In this document: piece after piece, positions 1 through 10,756 of the stretch
Numbering within the stretch: the first letter of the stretch is position 1
Layout of the letters: each line of letters starts with the position of its first letter
Assembly (NCBI GenBank): GCA_035771165.1
Contig: JAWNZC010000337.1
Coordinates: 6,973,501-7,037,500, forward strand
Length of the DNA stretch: 64,000 nucleotides
DNA from: Paragorgia papillata
Lineage: Eukaryota; Cnidaria; Anthozoa; Scleralcyonacea; Coralliidae
Direction: 5' to 3'
Program-made: the position numbers and the translations under genes
Notes under the pieces: generated by a model
The model's database searches: none
Seen by the model: the letters and a program-made list of their open reading frames with translations, nothing else
Told to the model about the DNA's origin: nothing

Positions 1-273
1 TGTCAGCATTGATGTTTGTCTGAGTTTATAACTTTTATTCTTGACAATAGAAAATGTCGAGATTTATTGTTCGCTTGTTTGTCTAAGTTTTGGCCTATAA
101 ATAGTGACTGCGCTTCGCCATTCGTCAGTAGAAGTTTGGTTTCTGTTGAACATTTAAGCTTCTATCTTAAAACTATAACAATTGTAGTTATAAAACAATG
201 TCAGAACGTATTGTAGTGCGTAAAGCGTCAAGACTTATCTAACGGTACAAATAACAAGTGAAAATACTATTAC

Positions 274-310
274 TTCCAGGAGAACTCCCTCGCCGTTCAA
301 TCTTGGGTTT
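274..310 (-). CDS. possible RhoGEF exon after the C1 domain
   Basis: 37 bp with a strong acceptor (CTTATCTTCTTTCTTAG) and donor GTAATA. One open frame reads KPKIERRGSSPG (phase 0 to 1), another NPRLNGEGVLLE. A basic, serine-containing linker is usual between C1/RGSL and DH in this family, but nothing here is specific. Confidence 0.28.
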
Positions 311-1260
311 CTAAGAAAGAAGATAAGAATAAAAAAATATACACAAATGAGAACAAAGGAAGATAAAAATGAGGAAAAAAAAAAGCAACAAAAAATTATC
401 AACAGGCTTTCAGGAAACCCCGTTGGCTAAAATATTCACAGACTTTTTTCAACATAAGTAAAAAAAAAAGACCCAACCACTTCAGGTAATAGTTTTAAGG
501 AAAATTTGAGGCAAAAGTTGTCTTAAATTATGGAGGTTTATTACTACATTAAATCAAAGTTTTGGTAACTGCATGATTTCCATTTTGGTTGGGTTACTTT
601 TTTAAATTATTAACTAGAAGTTACTATCGCACTTGAAATGAGGCCTCGAATGCCAATAAAATACTGACATTTTAGAAAAAGTCAAATATATGACCTACTC
701 CCGTTAAGCCTTTGATAACTTCTCCATCACTCAGATGTCAGAACAGAATTAAATCTGTCAGAATAGAAAATCCGATCCGTCGACAGAAATTTCGACGAAA
801 ATCGATGGAAATGTCGAGAAATCGACAGAAATCCGATCCGTCAAAATAACATCTGGACATAAATCCACAGCTAAATTTGGCGCAGCGCTCGGCAACAATG
901 AGTTCGAGAAAGTACGAAATCACCAAAATCGCGAGAAGTGGAGCACTGCTTGTCTGTAAATTCGGATTTGTACATACATTCGTCTCAAACTTTCCTATCT
1001 GTATTATGAAACAAACTCACAGCACCCAGTAAGATTTGTCCCACTCTGTTAAATTTAAATTTGCCAATAATCAGTAGTACGCGGATACTAAACCGGGTGA
1101 AAATGTCGTCTTGTTCAATCACGCATCGCTATTTGTAGATCGTCCCCCAAAAGCCTTAATTAGTAATTAAATGTAATTTACTAAATTTTCGTTATTAACA
1201 AATAATTATTATTACGAAAAAATTAAAATTATTACTCTAAAAAATAATTATTTCGTTTAA
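311..1260. other. intronic stretch, no gene seen
   Basis: AT-rich, with A runs. At 760-855 the motifs CGATCCGTC and TCGACAGAAA recur in a short repeated block. The second half of the C1 domain should be encoded between here and 2474, but I could not identify it. Confidence 0.5.
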
Positions 1261-1545
1261 ACATTCGTTCTTTATACGCGTATTGTTAAAGATTGGAATG
1301 CTCTACCCAAACAAATAGCTGAAGCTGAGCCTTTATGTAAATTTGCTTTAAACGATGCTTAATGGTGTGTAATATAATTTTAATTATTCATACTAAATTT
1401 TAATATTACTAATGTAGTAATTATAATAAGTTATAATTAAGGTGCCATATATAGGATGGCGTCCTTTTCACAATGTAACTATAGTAATCTAGCTGTAATA
1501 GTTTCAATGTGAATAAAGTTTATGTTTATGTTATGTTCTTATCCC
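1261..1545 (+). mobile_element. 3' end of a non-LTR retrotransposon
   Basis: The frame 1261-1362 ends TRIVKDWNALPKQIAEAE and a TAA stop. The (K/R)DWN.LP..I....L..F..AL pattern is the usual C-terminus of CR1/L2/Jockey-type reverse transcriptases. It is followed by about 180 bp of 3' UTR with GTGAATAAAG and a short TTATG/TTTATG tail near 1530. The rest of the element is missing (5' truncation). It is inserted opposite to the RhoGEF gene. Confidence 0.7.
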
Positions 1546-1698
1546 TTACATCCTTCAAGCACGTAGACAACGAGTTTAGTTCCTTGAAACAAGACACACA
1601 TGTCGTTAAACCTCATCTCCCTCGGAAGTTTACACTAAACCTGACTGTATATATCGTGTGAACCTCTGACACACATAACAATTCTATGGATAAAAACG

Positions 1699-1701
<3 letters not shown>

Positions 1702-1731
<30 letters not shown>
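1702..1731. repeat. (AAC)n microsatellite
   Basis: About ten uninterrupted AAC units. Confidence 0.95.
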
Positions 1732-1935
1732 TAACCGCAAAGATTTTCTCTTTTTTCTTCCCAGTACAAGACTCATCAATAACATTCAAACAACGCTGCC
1801 TGTGGACATTATACTCACAAACTAAAAATCAAAAAATAAAGGTGAACATAACATAATAGTAGTAGCACACACCATGCAAAAAGGCACTATTTAATACAAC
1901 TCAATACAATAAATTATGTAACATAACATTACATA

Positions 1936-2115
1936 TTGTATTGCATTGCATTGCATTGTATTGCATTGCATCGCATCGCATCGCATCGCATCGCATTGTA
2001 TTGTATTGTATTGTATTGTATTGTATTGTATTGTATTGTATTGTATTGTATTGTATTGTATTGTATTGTATTGTATTGTATTGTATTGTATTGTATTGTA
2101 TTGTATTGTATTGCA
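1936..2115. repeat. (ATTGT)n / (ATTGC)n / (ATCGC)n microsatellite
   Basis: A 180 bp pentanucleotide array. The left part holds ATTGC and ATCGC variants, the right part about 25 perfect TTGTA units. Both strands give long false reading frames (CIVLY or NTIQY repeats). Confidence 0.97.
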
Positions 2116-2164
2116 CTCCAATACATGCATACTGTAACATAACTTATCAAATTCATTAAAAATT

Positions 2165-2250
2165 CATGACATAACATAACATGACATAACATAACATAAC
2201 ATAACATATTATAAGATATGACATATAACATAACATACATAAACATAACA
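2165..2250. repeat. imperfect (ATAAC)n array
   Basis: Degenerate ATAAC/ATGAC units following the ATTGT array after a 50 bp gap. Confidence 0.85.
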
Positions 2251-2473
2251 TGATAAGAAGTTTTTAGTATTTTACTATGGCTAACGCCAGAAAATTTTAC
2301 TCATCAACAAGAAACCCTCATGAGATGGAGCTAAATAAGGTAATTTTTTTATAACCAAAAGGATTTCAATAAAGCAACACTTCATTTTAGGGTGCATGGA
2401 GTGTCTCTCATTGGCGTTATAAAGTCCATGGGTTCGAAAAACAAAACAAAAACAAAAAAATAATGAGAAATAC

Positions 2474-2582
2474 CTTGACATTGATACCCTTGGTGACCAA
2501 TCCCCCAGATAAGTTCACGACAAAGATTACAGTACGTTGCACTTGAGTATGCGGTTGCGTGAAAGGCATGCTGCTTTATTAC
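2474..2582 (-). CDS. ARHGEF11/12: RhoGEF exon: first half of C1 domain
   Basis: 109 bp, phase 0 to 1, acceptor TTGCTGTTGTTTGTTAG, donor GTATTT. It reads VIKQHAFHATAYSSA followed by TYCNLCRELIWGIGHQGYQ. The pattern H-x12-C-x2-C and the IWG...QGY.C core are hallmarks of a C1 (diacylglycerol/phorbol-ester type) zinc finger. The third zinc cysteine falls at the exon end, and the rest (C, H, C, C) must lie in the next exon, which I could not find. Drosophila RhoGEF2 has a C1 domain between RGSL and DH; vertebrate LARG and PDZ-RhoGEF do not. Confidence 0.88.
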
Positions 2583-2821
2583 CTAACAAACAACAGCAAC
2601 AAATGTAAATAAAAGATCTTTACTTGCGCAAAAAGTGATGCTATCGTTTCATTCATGAGTTACGGTTAGCAAGTGTTTATAAAGAATCTGAAAGTAACCA
2701 GAGACAACCCCCATGGTCTTTTTCTCTAAAAGAGTAACTTCGAAATGTTTTACGCCCAACTTCTACCAACTTGCTATTGTACATGCTCGTGCAGTCGCTG
2801 TCTAACTATAGTCTTGATCTT

Positions 2822-3211
2822 AAGCCTGGTTCTTACTTGTCGTAAGAATAGGGGATTTTTCCTGTACCCGATCGTCTGGGATTGTTAGGACAAGTGTAAA
2901 CTTGGCTGAAGTAACGTCCCGGACAGTCGCCGATCTGATCGGAAACATCGTAAGAATAGGAATCATTTCTATTTGGAAAATGCACCCGGGGCTTCTTACG
3001 ACTAGTTACGACATGTGTGGACACTGAAGAACACTGAAACCACTCGCCTCAGTCTCCGGGACGTTCGGCGACAGGAAAAATACCCGGTTCCTACGATTCT
3101 TACGACAAGTCACGACAAGTGTGAACGCGGCTGTCGAAAGAATCGCCGAGAATCGGGGATAGAACTGTCCCCGATTTTTACGATTCTTACGACAAGTGAG
3201 AACTAGGCTTT
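2822..3211. mobile_element. 390 bp inverted-repeat element
   Basis: The ends AAGCCTGGTTCTTACTTGTC and the matching inverse near 3186-3211 form terminal inverted repeats. GTCGTAAGAAT and TCTTACGACAAGT motifs recur inside in both orientations. No protein is encoded, which is typical of a MITE or foldback element. Confidence 0.75.
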
Positions 3212-3310
3212 AGTCAATCAAAAAATGGTCTGGAAATTCGGCAAATTTCAGCGTCTATAATGACCTGTGATTTAAAGTTGGAGCGGTCCTGACCGTGCAC
3301 AATTTTCTTA
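3212..3310. mobile_element. fragment of MITE family A
   Basis: A diverged left end of the family seen complete at 5568-5858 and 16090-16381: AGTCAATC, ATGGTCTGGAAA, GGCAAA, then CTGTGATTT and CCGTGCAC. Confidence 0.7.
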
Positions 3311-3898
3311 GTTTCTCGCTTATTACAATTTAAGGTCTTCATTTTGGTAGAGCGCTCTCAATTTGTCAGAATTTATGCCACAAAAATAAAATAGATATCG
3401 TTAGAAAGCTATTAATTTGTAGAATACAATGTTGTATTTGATTTTGCGATAAACACAAGCCAATAATAGTTGCAAATTTTTCAAGTAAAACCAGAGGGCT
3501 TCACTCGGGGCGACTAATTTTTCGCAGTTCGATTTCGAGGTAAATGTCCAGCAAAATGGTGTCAACGGTTTTTTTTTATTTATTGCCTGGTTTCGATTTT
3601 ATGACTTATTTTGTCCGAATGTTGGTCGAAAAACAGCATTTTCAACTTTGGTCGTCAATAAAATCAGCAAAACTATACATATCAAAAAACGCCGTTTTGC
3701 ACGATACCTTCTTTTTATCCTTTTTGGCACTTCTGAGAAAACTCGTCGTAGTCTCTTTATGCATAAATGTTTTGCATCTTTCCAGAACATGTGTACTTGG
3801 AGTAGCAGTCTAAATATGATACAAAGCAACCTTCTCAGTTGGAACACCTAGCACAACAACAATCGCGCAAAATAGAAAATATTTTCCGAAAACCCCAC

Positions 3899-3956
3899 CT
3901 TGTAAACAATTCCAACTTGTTTCATAAACGTAGCAATAGCACAAGCCAGAGCCTCG
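3899..3956 (-). CDS. ARHGEF11/12: RhoGEF exon: last helix of RGS-like domain
   Basis: 58 bp, phase 2 to 0, acceptor TTTTTTTTATTTTAG, donor GTGGGG. It encodes EALACAIATFMKQVGIVYK. In the family the closing helix has the form ...Y....YMKHLGVKVK, which this matches (FMKQVGIVYK). The donor is non-ideal (GTGGGG), but phase agrees on both sides. Confidence 0.83.
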
Positions 3957-4261
3957 CTAAAATAAAAAAAAATTACTTCAGTTTAACCCAGTTTGTGAAG
4001 CCCAACTGTTGCATTTGACTGACTAAATAACGGACAGTGTAAAAAAGTAGAATTCTGCGTAGGCAGTGTTTTAGAGCAAAGTGAAAAGGTGGTAAACTGC
4101 CGAGAATAGTTTTTTAAAACGAAATACTGACGTTTTGAGCTGAACCCTTTATCAGCCCTTCACCGCAATTTACTCTGATGGAAGGCTTCGTTCGGAACGC
4201 CATTATTTCGTTATCAAAACTATTCTCGGTAGTTTACCATCTTTTCACTTCGCTAAATAAC

Positions 4262-4482
<221 letters not shown>

Positions 4483-4980
4483 AAACAAACAAAAATTATT
4501 TATAAAAAATACTTTCCCGAGCACTCGATTGACACCAACGATATGATGCCAACAGCATATGTTGCAGCAAACAAGAATGTCCATTCGCAATAGACCTTTT
4601 CGCGTGAAGTTCGTAACGCGTTGAGAGATTTGATTGGCTCTCACAATACTTCGGACATCCAAAACTTCGGACAACTTTGGACATTAGCCAACCAGATTTG
4701 TCAAAAAGAAAGATCACGTGGTCCATTCACTTCATGCGGAAAGGTCTATTATTAATCTTATTCTATCTAATTTATACAGTAGTCGAGAAAAGTAATTATT
4801 TAAATTCCAGTCTGAATCATGCATGTATGTAATGTTAACAATTTCACATACGCTATAACAGCATTAAAGCGAGAAACTGATATATACTTACATGCAAGTC
4901 TTAAACTTAACATTAACTAAATATGAAAATGGAGCGATTGTGTAACAAAATCTTCAGAATAGCATTTTTTCAAGGCTCAC

Positions 4981-5033
4981 CTTCTGAAAATCTGTCCAAT
5001 TATAACTTCATTTTCTCTGGAGGCATCAAAATT
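4981..5033 (-). CDS. ARHGEF11/12: RhoGEF exon: RGS-like domain, loop
   Basis: 53 bp, phase 0 to 2, donor GTGAGC. It encodes NFDASRENEVIIGQIFR and joins through a Ser codon to the next exon. The acceptor CACTTACTCAG is followed by another AG two bases on. The second AG (used here) is the one that keeps the frame with the GTGTAA donor of the previous exon. Family similarity is weak in this loop, so it is placed mainly by phase and position. Confidence 0.62.
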
Positions 5034-5567
5034 CTCTGAGTAAGTGTCGACTTCCTTCCTACACAAGGACAAGTCAGAAATAAGTAAACAAAAGCCTTAA
5101 AGCCAAAACTGATAACAAATGTGTTTAATCTAACTGGAGAAGAATGATGTATTAAGAGAAATTATGGTACAAAAGTAGTTAAGCGGACACCAGTATCAAA
5201 CACTAAGTTTGTAGACACCTTATCAGGTGGTCAGCAGACGCGTGGTGTCCGCTAAACTGCAGTCTAGCCGAAATTACTTTAATCTTCAGTCACCAAGAGT
5301 TTCACAAGTTAAAAAAAAAAAGAAAACCGTGTTGTAATATATACATTTTTCAACCACACAGCTGGGAAGTAAAATGCTAAATAGTACTTGTAACTTGAAC
5401 ACAAAATTCGTCGCCTACATTACCACTGCATTATTATATGTACTATTTATAAAATGAATGGCCGTTCTGTAACAGGTATACAGACCCGAGGCGAAGCCGT
5501 GAGTGTCTTGATTCCGATACAGAACGGGCATGCATTTTGTAAATGACTTATAGAACGTTCATATCAT

Positions 5568-5858
5568 AGTCAATCAACATATGGTCTGGAAACTCAGCTA
5601 AAGTCTTTGTCTATCTATTTGTTCGCCTTTATGCATTTTTGTGCACGGTGCACGGTCACTGAACACATTGTATTTTAGTATAATGAACGAATTGTCCAAT
5701 AGCAAGGTTTCAGTTCAATCACTCAACCGTGCTATTTAAATATTAATAAACCTAAAACAAAGGATGTGCACGGTGTAAGGTACGGTTCAACATAAAATCA
5801 CAGCTCATTATAGGCGCTTTGAAGTTTGCCGAGTTTCCAGACCATATCTCGATTGACT
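5568..5858. mobile_element. MITE family A, complete copy
   Basis: A 291 bp element whose ends AGTCAATC...GATTGACT are inverted repeats extending through ATGGTCTGGAAAC. The centre contains TGCACGGTGCACGGTCAC and a TTTAAATATTAATAAACC block. It has no coding capacity. It is nearly the reverse complement of the copy at 16090-16381. Confidence 0.88.
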
Positions 5859-6101
5859 ATGTTCATATTTATGCAATACAAGGGGCTTCGTGTTTATTAC
5901 ATATATTACTGTGAAAGCAACTGAGGATCGAATGAGTGCACACGGGTTATATTTTCAGTTTAAAATCAGTAATGGTGTCTGTAAATGTAATACAAAACTG
6001 ACGTTTTTTAATGATTTCTGTATCATATTTACAGACACGGATTAAACTTTAATTTCTTTTGAATTTTCTTCGTGAATTAATAATGAGTTTTATAAAGGTG
6101 T

Positions 6102-6286
6102 ATAGACCTTATTCCAAAATGGCCGGCGAATTAAAATTATTTTATATACATATAAAATAGCCCGTATGAACTCGTTTTCATGTGGGAGATTCAAAATAAT
6201 TTTTACTTTAAAACGAGGTCATAAGGGATAATTTATATGCACATAAAAGAATTATAATTCGGCGGTCTTTTTGGAATAAGGTCTAT
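6102..6286. mobile_element. MITE family B, complete copy
   Basis: A 185 bp near-perfect palindrome: ATAGACCTTATTCCAAAATG at the left end and its inverse at the right. Internal motifs are ATATACATATAAA, ACTCGTTTTCATG and TTTAAAACGAGGTCATAAGG. Confidence 0.88.
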
Positions 6287-6663
6287 ACATGCCGAACTCG
6301 ACGAATAACTCATTCATGTCCGAGGGCTTCCCCAGAGGTGAATAAAATCGTCTGGCGCTAGCCAGAATAAAATACTAAACACCAATTCGGACAGGAAAGA
6401 GTTAAGCTCTCGGCAATGGTCTCTGTAGCCAAGTAATCAAGGAAGATTTCCATTCAGTGTTGTCGTTGGGCGATCCACGCTTTGCGACGCTTTCTTTTTT
6501 CTTCTGCGCCCTCGACTCATGGATCCGTTCCAGCCGAGGTGTCGTAAATAAAAAGAAAGCGACCGCAAAACGTCAAATGTCGCTGGCGCGACTAAAAAAG
6601 CTAGATGGAAATTCGTTTGGAAAAACAGTTGGTCCCGGTTAGGTCTGTGTAAAATGTAAATGT

Positions 6664-7140
6664 TCCAACACTCGAAACATCGTGAAATTGTAATAGAAGA
6701 TCTTTTACAACTTTTTCGTGTCTTTCTTCGTTTGCAAGAAGAGATGAGATGGGCTCTGACGTCAAGAACAAGGTGTAGTATTTTCACACAAAATGTTCAG
6801 TGTCACAAGGCGGTTTTATGCGCACAGTTTCAAGTCATTTCCTTGAACAAATTTAGAGATATAACTAATTTTGCAACGTGTGAAAATACTGTACCCTGCT
6901 CCTGACATCAGAGACCATCTATTTTCTATCAACTCTCCAAACATTCCTCCGAAACGTCTCCAAAACGAGAGTATACTGCCATATTTGTTCAGGTTTGTTT
7001 TCATTTTTCCCAAAGGTTGTAAATCACGAATAGACAACGGTTGAGTAGCCAATCAGAATACAGGATTGGTAATAGACGATGGTTGGGTGTATACTAATAC
7101 AATTTTATGAGTTCTTGCAAATTAGACAAACTTAATTTTT
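6664..7140. mobile_element. MITE family C, diverged copy
   Basis: Contains the family core: AATTGTAATAGAAGATCTTT, TCTCTGACGTCA-like, GTATTTTCACA, AAGTCATTTCCTTGAACAAA, then the inverse arm with GTGAAAATACTGTACCC and TGACATCAGAGACCATC. An unrelated piece with AACAGACAACGG-like sequence disturbs the right arm. Confidence 0.65.
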
Positions 7141-7196
7141 GTTGCCAATGTCCTTTAACACATATATAAGAACAAGATAAACTGAACAGCTTACAC

Positions 7197-7267
7197 TAAG
7201 GCGTCCAAATGGGGCAGCAAAGTCTGTTCAACAACGGTTATTTCCTTGTTTCGGTCCATATTGTCAT
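7197..7267 (-). CDS. ARHGEF11/12: RhoGEF exon: RGS-like domain helix
   Basis: 71 bp, phase 1 to 0, acceptor GTATTTTTTTTATAG. It reads DDNMDRNKEITVVEQTLLPH, then LDAL. The D-R-K-E cluster and the following VVEQ..L helix fit the ...RDKDR...EKE...EQ.V region of the family. Two donors lie 2 bp apart: GTGTAA (used here, phase 0) and the stronger GTAAGC (exon end 7195, phase 2). Only the first pairs in frame with an acceptor of the next exon. Confidence 0.72.
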
Positions 7268-8280
7268 CTATAAAAAAAATACAAATATAAAAGCACTTTC
7301 CTGAAATATTATTCAACCAAAATATGCAAATACGCAAAAGAATTATGTTAGTATGCTAAAATCTTTCGCATTTAGTGTAACGCAACAGTGAAAAATCGGT
7401 AAGAAAAGCAGTCGGTAAGCAGGGACAATACAAATTTTCTCTCCCTCCCCTCCCCCTAACTTCCTAGCTCGCTTTTTTCCTTTTCCCTCTTTTTTGTCTC
7501 TAAAATGCAACACTATCTTTAAAATATAGTACCAATAACGCACTAAGGCCATGCACACGTCTACGTTCGAAACGCATCAAACGTTTTCCGTCCACACAAT
7601 CTCTATATAAACGGGATAGGGCATTCCCTATGGCCAGCAGTCAAACATTTCGTGGCAGTCGCCGTCATCTCACGTATAGTGGAACATGACACATTGCGGC
7701 TTTAGAACTTGTTCCCAATCCCAAAGTTGACTGGCATAAGCAATCTTGACGTCAACACGGTCAGATTAGCTGGGGGGACGAATATTAAGTACTCTGCGCC
7801 GGGGGAGACGGAAAAGCCATAAAACAAACAACAGATGCCGGTTCGTTTAGTTTTCACTGTTTACCAACAAATACAGACAAAAGATGGCAAGTACACAACA
7901 CGAGATATTGTTAAGGCACTAAGATTACTATAAAGGGTACAATTTAAATTGTAATTGAATTCTTCGTAGATTTTATAGTCTGCATTTTCTCAGTTTATAT
8001 TATCGTGAAGTTTCTTCGTTGTCGGCACTGAAGAAAAACAACGAAATTTAAAGGTTTTACGGCTCAGTATAACAAATGCAAGAAATTACCGTCTTAAACC
8101 GTATTGAGTACTTCTTGTGTCCTTATACATTCGTTTAAACTTTCTTAAAATAACTCTTTTTGTCTGTTTTCAATCTACGAAAGCTTATGAACTTTAGTGG
8201 CGACCATTTTAGGTAGTGGTCACGTCATCATACAGCTGGCACACTAAATTCGACCCCATGTCTTATCCAGTTTTACTGTC
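7268..8280. other. intronic stretch, no element recognised
   Basis: AT-rich with a pyrimidine-rich block at 7436-7495. I see no exon, RNA gene or clear repeat here. Confidence 0.5.
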
Positions 8281-8287
8281 GTGCGTG

Positions 8288-8350
8288 TAAGTTAAGTTAA
8301 GTTAAGTTAAGTTAAGTTAAGTTAAGTTAAGTTAAGTTAAGTTAAGTTAA
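8288..8350. repeat. (GTTAA)n microsatellite
   Basis: About 12 perfect GTTAA units. Confidence 0.96.
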
Positions 8351-9928
8351 CAAAAAAATGCCTTCGGAGCCAATCAAAACATAGAATAAAACGATTGACT
8401 CACCACATACCACCGAAGCCAACATAACTACTGTACACCAAGTCATTGTTGACAAGTCAAGGAGCGGGATATATTGAACAAGGGGATGTTTTTACAAATT
8501 TAGTGAAGTGTAGGCAATCCTTAATTGTGATATACTAGGCATTGCTGGAATGATGATAAACGTTTTTGAAAGCAAATTAATCCGGACGAGGCAATTTATA
8601 TGGCCAACATGTCTGATCGAGCTTCGTAAACTGACAAGACTGTGCGTTGCCGAACAGAAATGGATGACCTTCTCTAAGAAAACAAAGTTAGCTTCATGGT
8701 CAAGCAACAATGTCCAAAACCTATGATAGTCCACGAGCGAAATATGCTATTAAATAGCATATTGTCGATGTAGATGACAAATAGTCAAATGTCAGTCCGA
8801 CAGGGGTATGTTGAGATCGTGAACTGGTAAGTCTACTGTATATACATTATTAATGGCGTAAAATTGAATGCTGCAGTTGTCAATGTCATGCAAAATCTGT
8901 GTCATGAATGTGCAAACATTTCTTCTACCTTTTACTGCATGTATGCATATGTCTTGAAGAACAATTAGCTTAATGTATGGTCGCTCTTATAATTTTGATG
9001 ACATGGCTGGACATCTTTTTCATTCACTATTAAATTTTACAGCAGTAATACTAGAGATGCTTGTTATCTCAAGCGATTTTCTTTACCTTCTAACTAGATT
9101 GCATTATTGTTTGACAAATTGTTGTAACAAAGATATTTAGGGGGCCCCTGTCGGGGAGCCCTAGCCCCCTAGCCCTCGGGGAAATTTATTAATAGTGGAA
9201 TGAAACTTGTGCAGAAGCCAACAGTAATAATTACAACACACAAAATTCCATTTTCTGTCTGCAATATTGAACGAAAATGGCAAAGTGTTCCCTGTGTAGG
9301 GAACTCCTGGTGGCACCCCTGCTATCACACTTTATGACTATAGCTTTTAGTACCATAGCTTTAATAGTCAAACTATTAGCACACTGCCTCTCACCATTGA
9401 GGGCCGGAGTAAAGCCCAATTGGATTGAGTTAGTATTTGAACTCATGCCATATATGAGTAGAGTTGTTAGTGCTTAGCCTCCTGCGCCTTGCTGGCTTTA
9501 CTTTGAGTTGAGTGAGTTCATTTTTTTCAAGTTCAAACACAGCACAGCCTCTGAGCATATACAATTTTGTCGAAACTCTTATTCAGCTCTAGAATCTGGA
9601 TCTGAATACAAGGTTGTTACAACTATACAATTCCATCAATTTTGTCAAGAATCTTGTTCAGCTATGAATACAAGGTTGTTACAAGTACACAGCTGTTGCA
9701 TCATTGTTTTTACCATAGTAGCTATAGGCATTAAACGCAGTAGATACATGCACGCCTGGGCGTGCCTATTTTTTGAATTGTTTATCGTCTTAAGATTCTG
9801 TATATAAGTACGCTCAGCAGCCAACCAGAACGTGTGTTGTACCAAACCTCTTTTCAAAACTGGTTTGACAAGTCCAAGAACATATCATGGACGGCTGCTA
9901 ATTCAAACGCAGCGTCGGATGTTCGCAG
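8351..9928. other. intronic stretch, little recognised
   Basis: No exon with proper splice sites was found. A small GC-rich foldback (GGGGGCCCCTGTCGGGGAGC) sits at 9140-9180. The short open frames at 9277-9477 and 9508-9807 have no recognisable similarity and lie antisense to the host gene. Confidence 0.45.
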
Positions 9929-10170
9929 AGGTCTCTTTCCTTCCTTGTAGAGACCTCTGCCAGCAGGGAACAGTGAGTCTCAAAATGTTAGCAATTTTCT
10001 GGATAACCTAACCACAACAAAAACCCTAACCCTAGTAAGAAATCTGGTTTACCGCCTAGCTTTTTGGAAAAACATATTTAACGATACTTTTTTTTTGGAA
10101 AAGCCGCAAAAGAACTGAACATGTCCCTTTGAGTCATCAATTTTAACCTCGACCAATCGTCACAATTTAT
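9929..10170. mobile_element. foldback plus fragment of the 26.7 kb element
   Basis: GCAGAGGTCTC...GAGACCTCTGCC (9929-9967) is a short hairpin. The following block (AACCACAACAAAAACCCTAA, AAATCTGGTTTAC, CTAGCTTTTTGGAAAAACAT) matches the interior of the element at 26667-27060 without its ends. Confidence 0.6.
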
Positions 10171-10384
10171 TTTTTTTCATTTTCCACCTTCTAAAGCAGA
10201 ACGTTTTTAAACTCTTGAACGGTGATCTCAACATTTAAGTCAGTTTGTTATTTTCTTTATTATATCAATTATTAAGTAAATTATTACGCAATGTTTTAGT
10301 AAAGCGACCTATATATAAAGACTAGTCACAAAACAAGAGCAAATATAGTACATGAAGTATTTGAAGACTAGCCAGTAAACAAAC

Positions 10385-10466
10385 CTTCAAGTTGATGATC
10401 TCCAAAAAGACCTCCCAAACCAAGCGCTCTTTTGGCTCTAAAATCGGAAAGGAACACGGACACCTC
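10385..10466 (-). CDS. ARHGEF11/12: RhoGEF exon: RGS-like domain
   Basis: 82 bp, phase 0 to 1, donor GTTTGT. It reads EVSVFLSDFRAKRALGLGG, then LFGDHQLE. PDZ-RhoGEF has EVQRHLEDFRQKRSMGL in the same place, a very good match. The acceptor is less clear. AG at 10467-10468 gives the right phase and the exact family start; a stronger-looking pyrimidine tract and AG lie about 14 bases upstream but would not match the phase of the preceding exon. Confidence 0.83.
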
Positions 10467-10592
10467 CTTGGTTGCAGCACTCCTAAATCGGTAAGCGGAA
10501 GAAAGTGTCAGAAAGTAGAAGACGTCGTTGTAGTAAAAATCAATTGAGTGTAAATATTCTTCGAGCTATATTACTCAGAAACATTTTCTGAG

Positions 10593-10650
10593 TTCCCAAG
10601 CGGGACTCGAGATCGCCGGTGAGACGCTCTAGCCATTGAGCTACTGGGAT
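10593..10650 (-). other. tRNA-like sequence (tRNA-derived repeat)
   Basis: On the minus strand TAGCTCAATGGCTAGAGC matches a tRNA D-arm (A box), and a B-box-like TCTCGAGTCCCG follows. TCCCAG and TTGGGA could pair as an acceptor stem. At about 56 nt it is too short for a tRNA and lacks a proper anticodon arm, so a decayed tRNA or a SINE head is more likely. A related fragment occurs at 14151-14186. Confidence 0.55.
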
Positions 10651-10756
10651 TCAGATGATTTGAACGTAGGTTGAGTTCGATTCATTTAACTAGAGTATTT
10701 TTAGAGAAAATCGTGGCTATGCTAAAACCACAAAAATCGTAGGTATCAATATTGTT

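Noticed and set aside
1562..1652. Minus-strand open segment (CKLPREMRFNDMCVLFQGTK) with GTAAGG donor as the missing C1 half
   Set aside because: It lacks the C-x4-H-x2-C spacing of C1, and starts in phase 0 where phase 1 is needed.
1891..2246. Long overlapping reading frames on both strands (NTIQY and CIVLY repeats)
   Set aside because: They are translations of the ATTGT pentanucleotide array, not genes.
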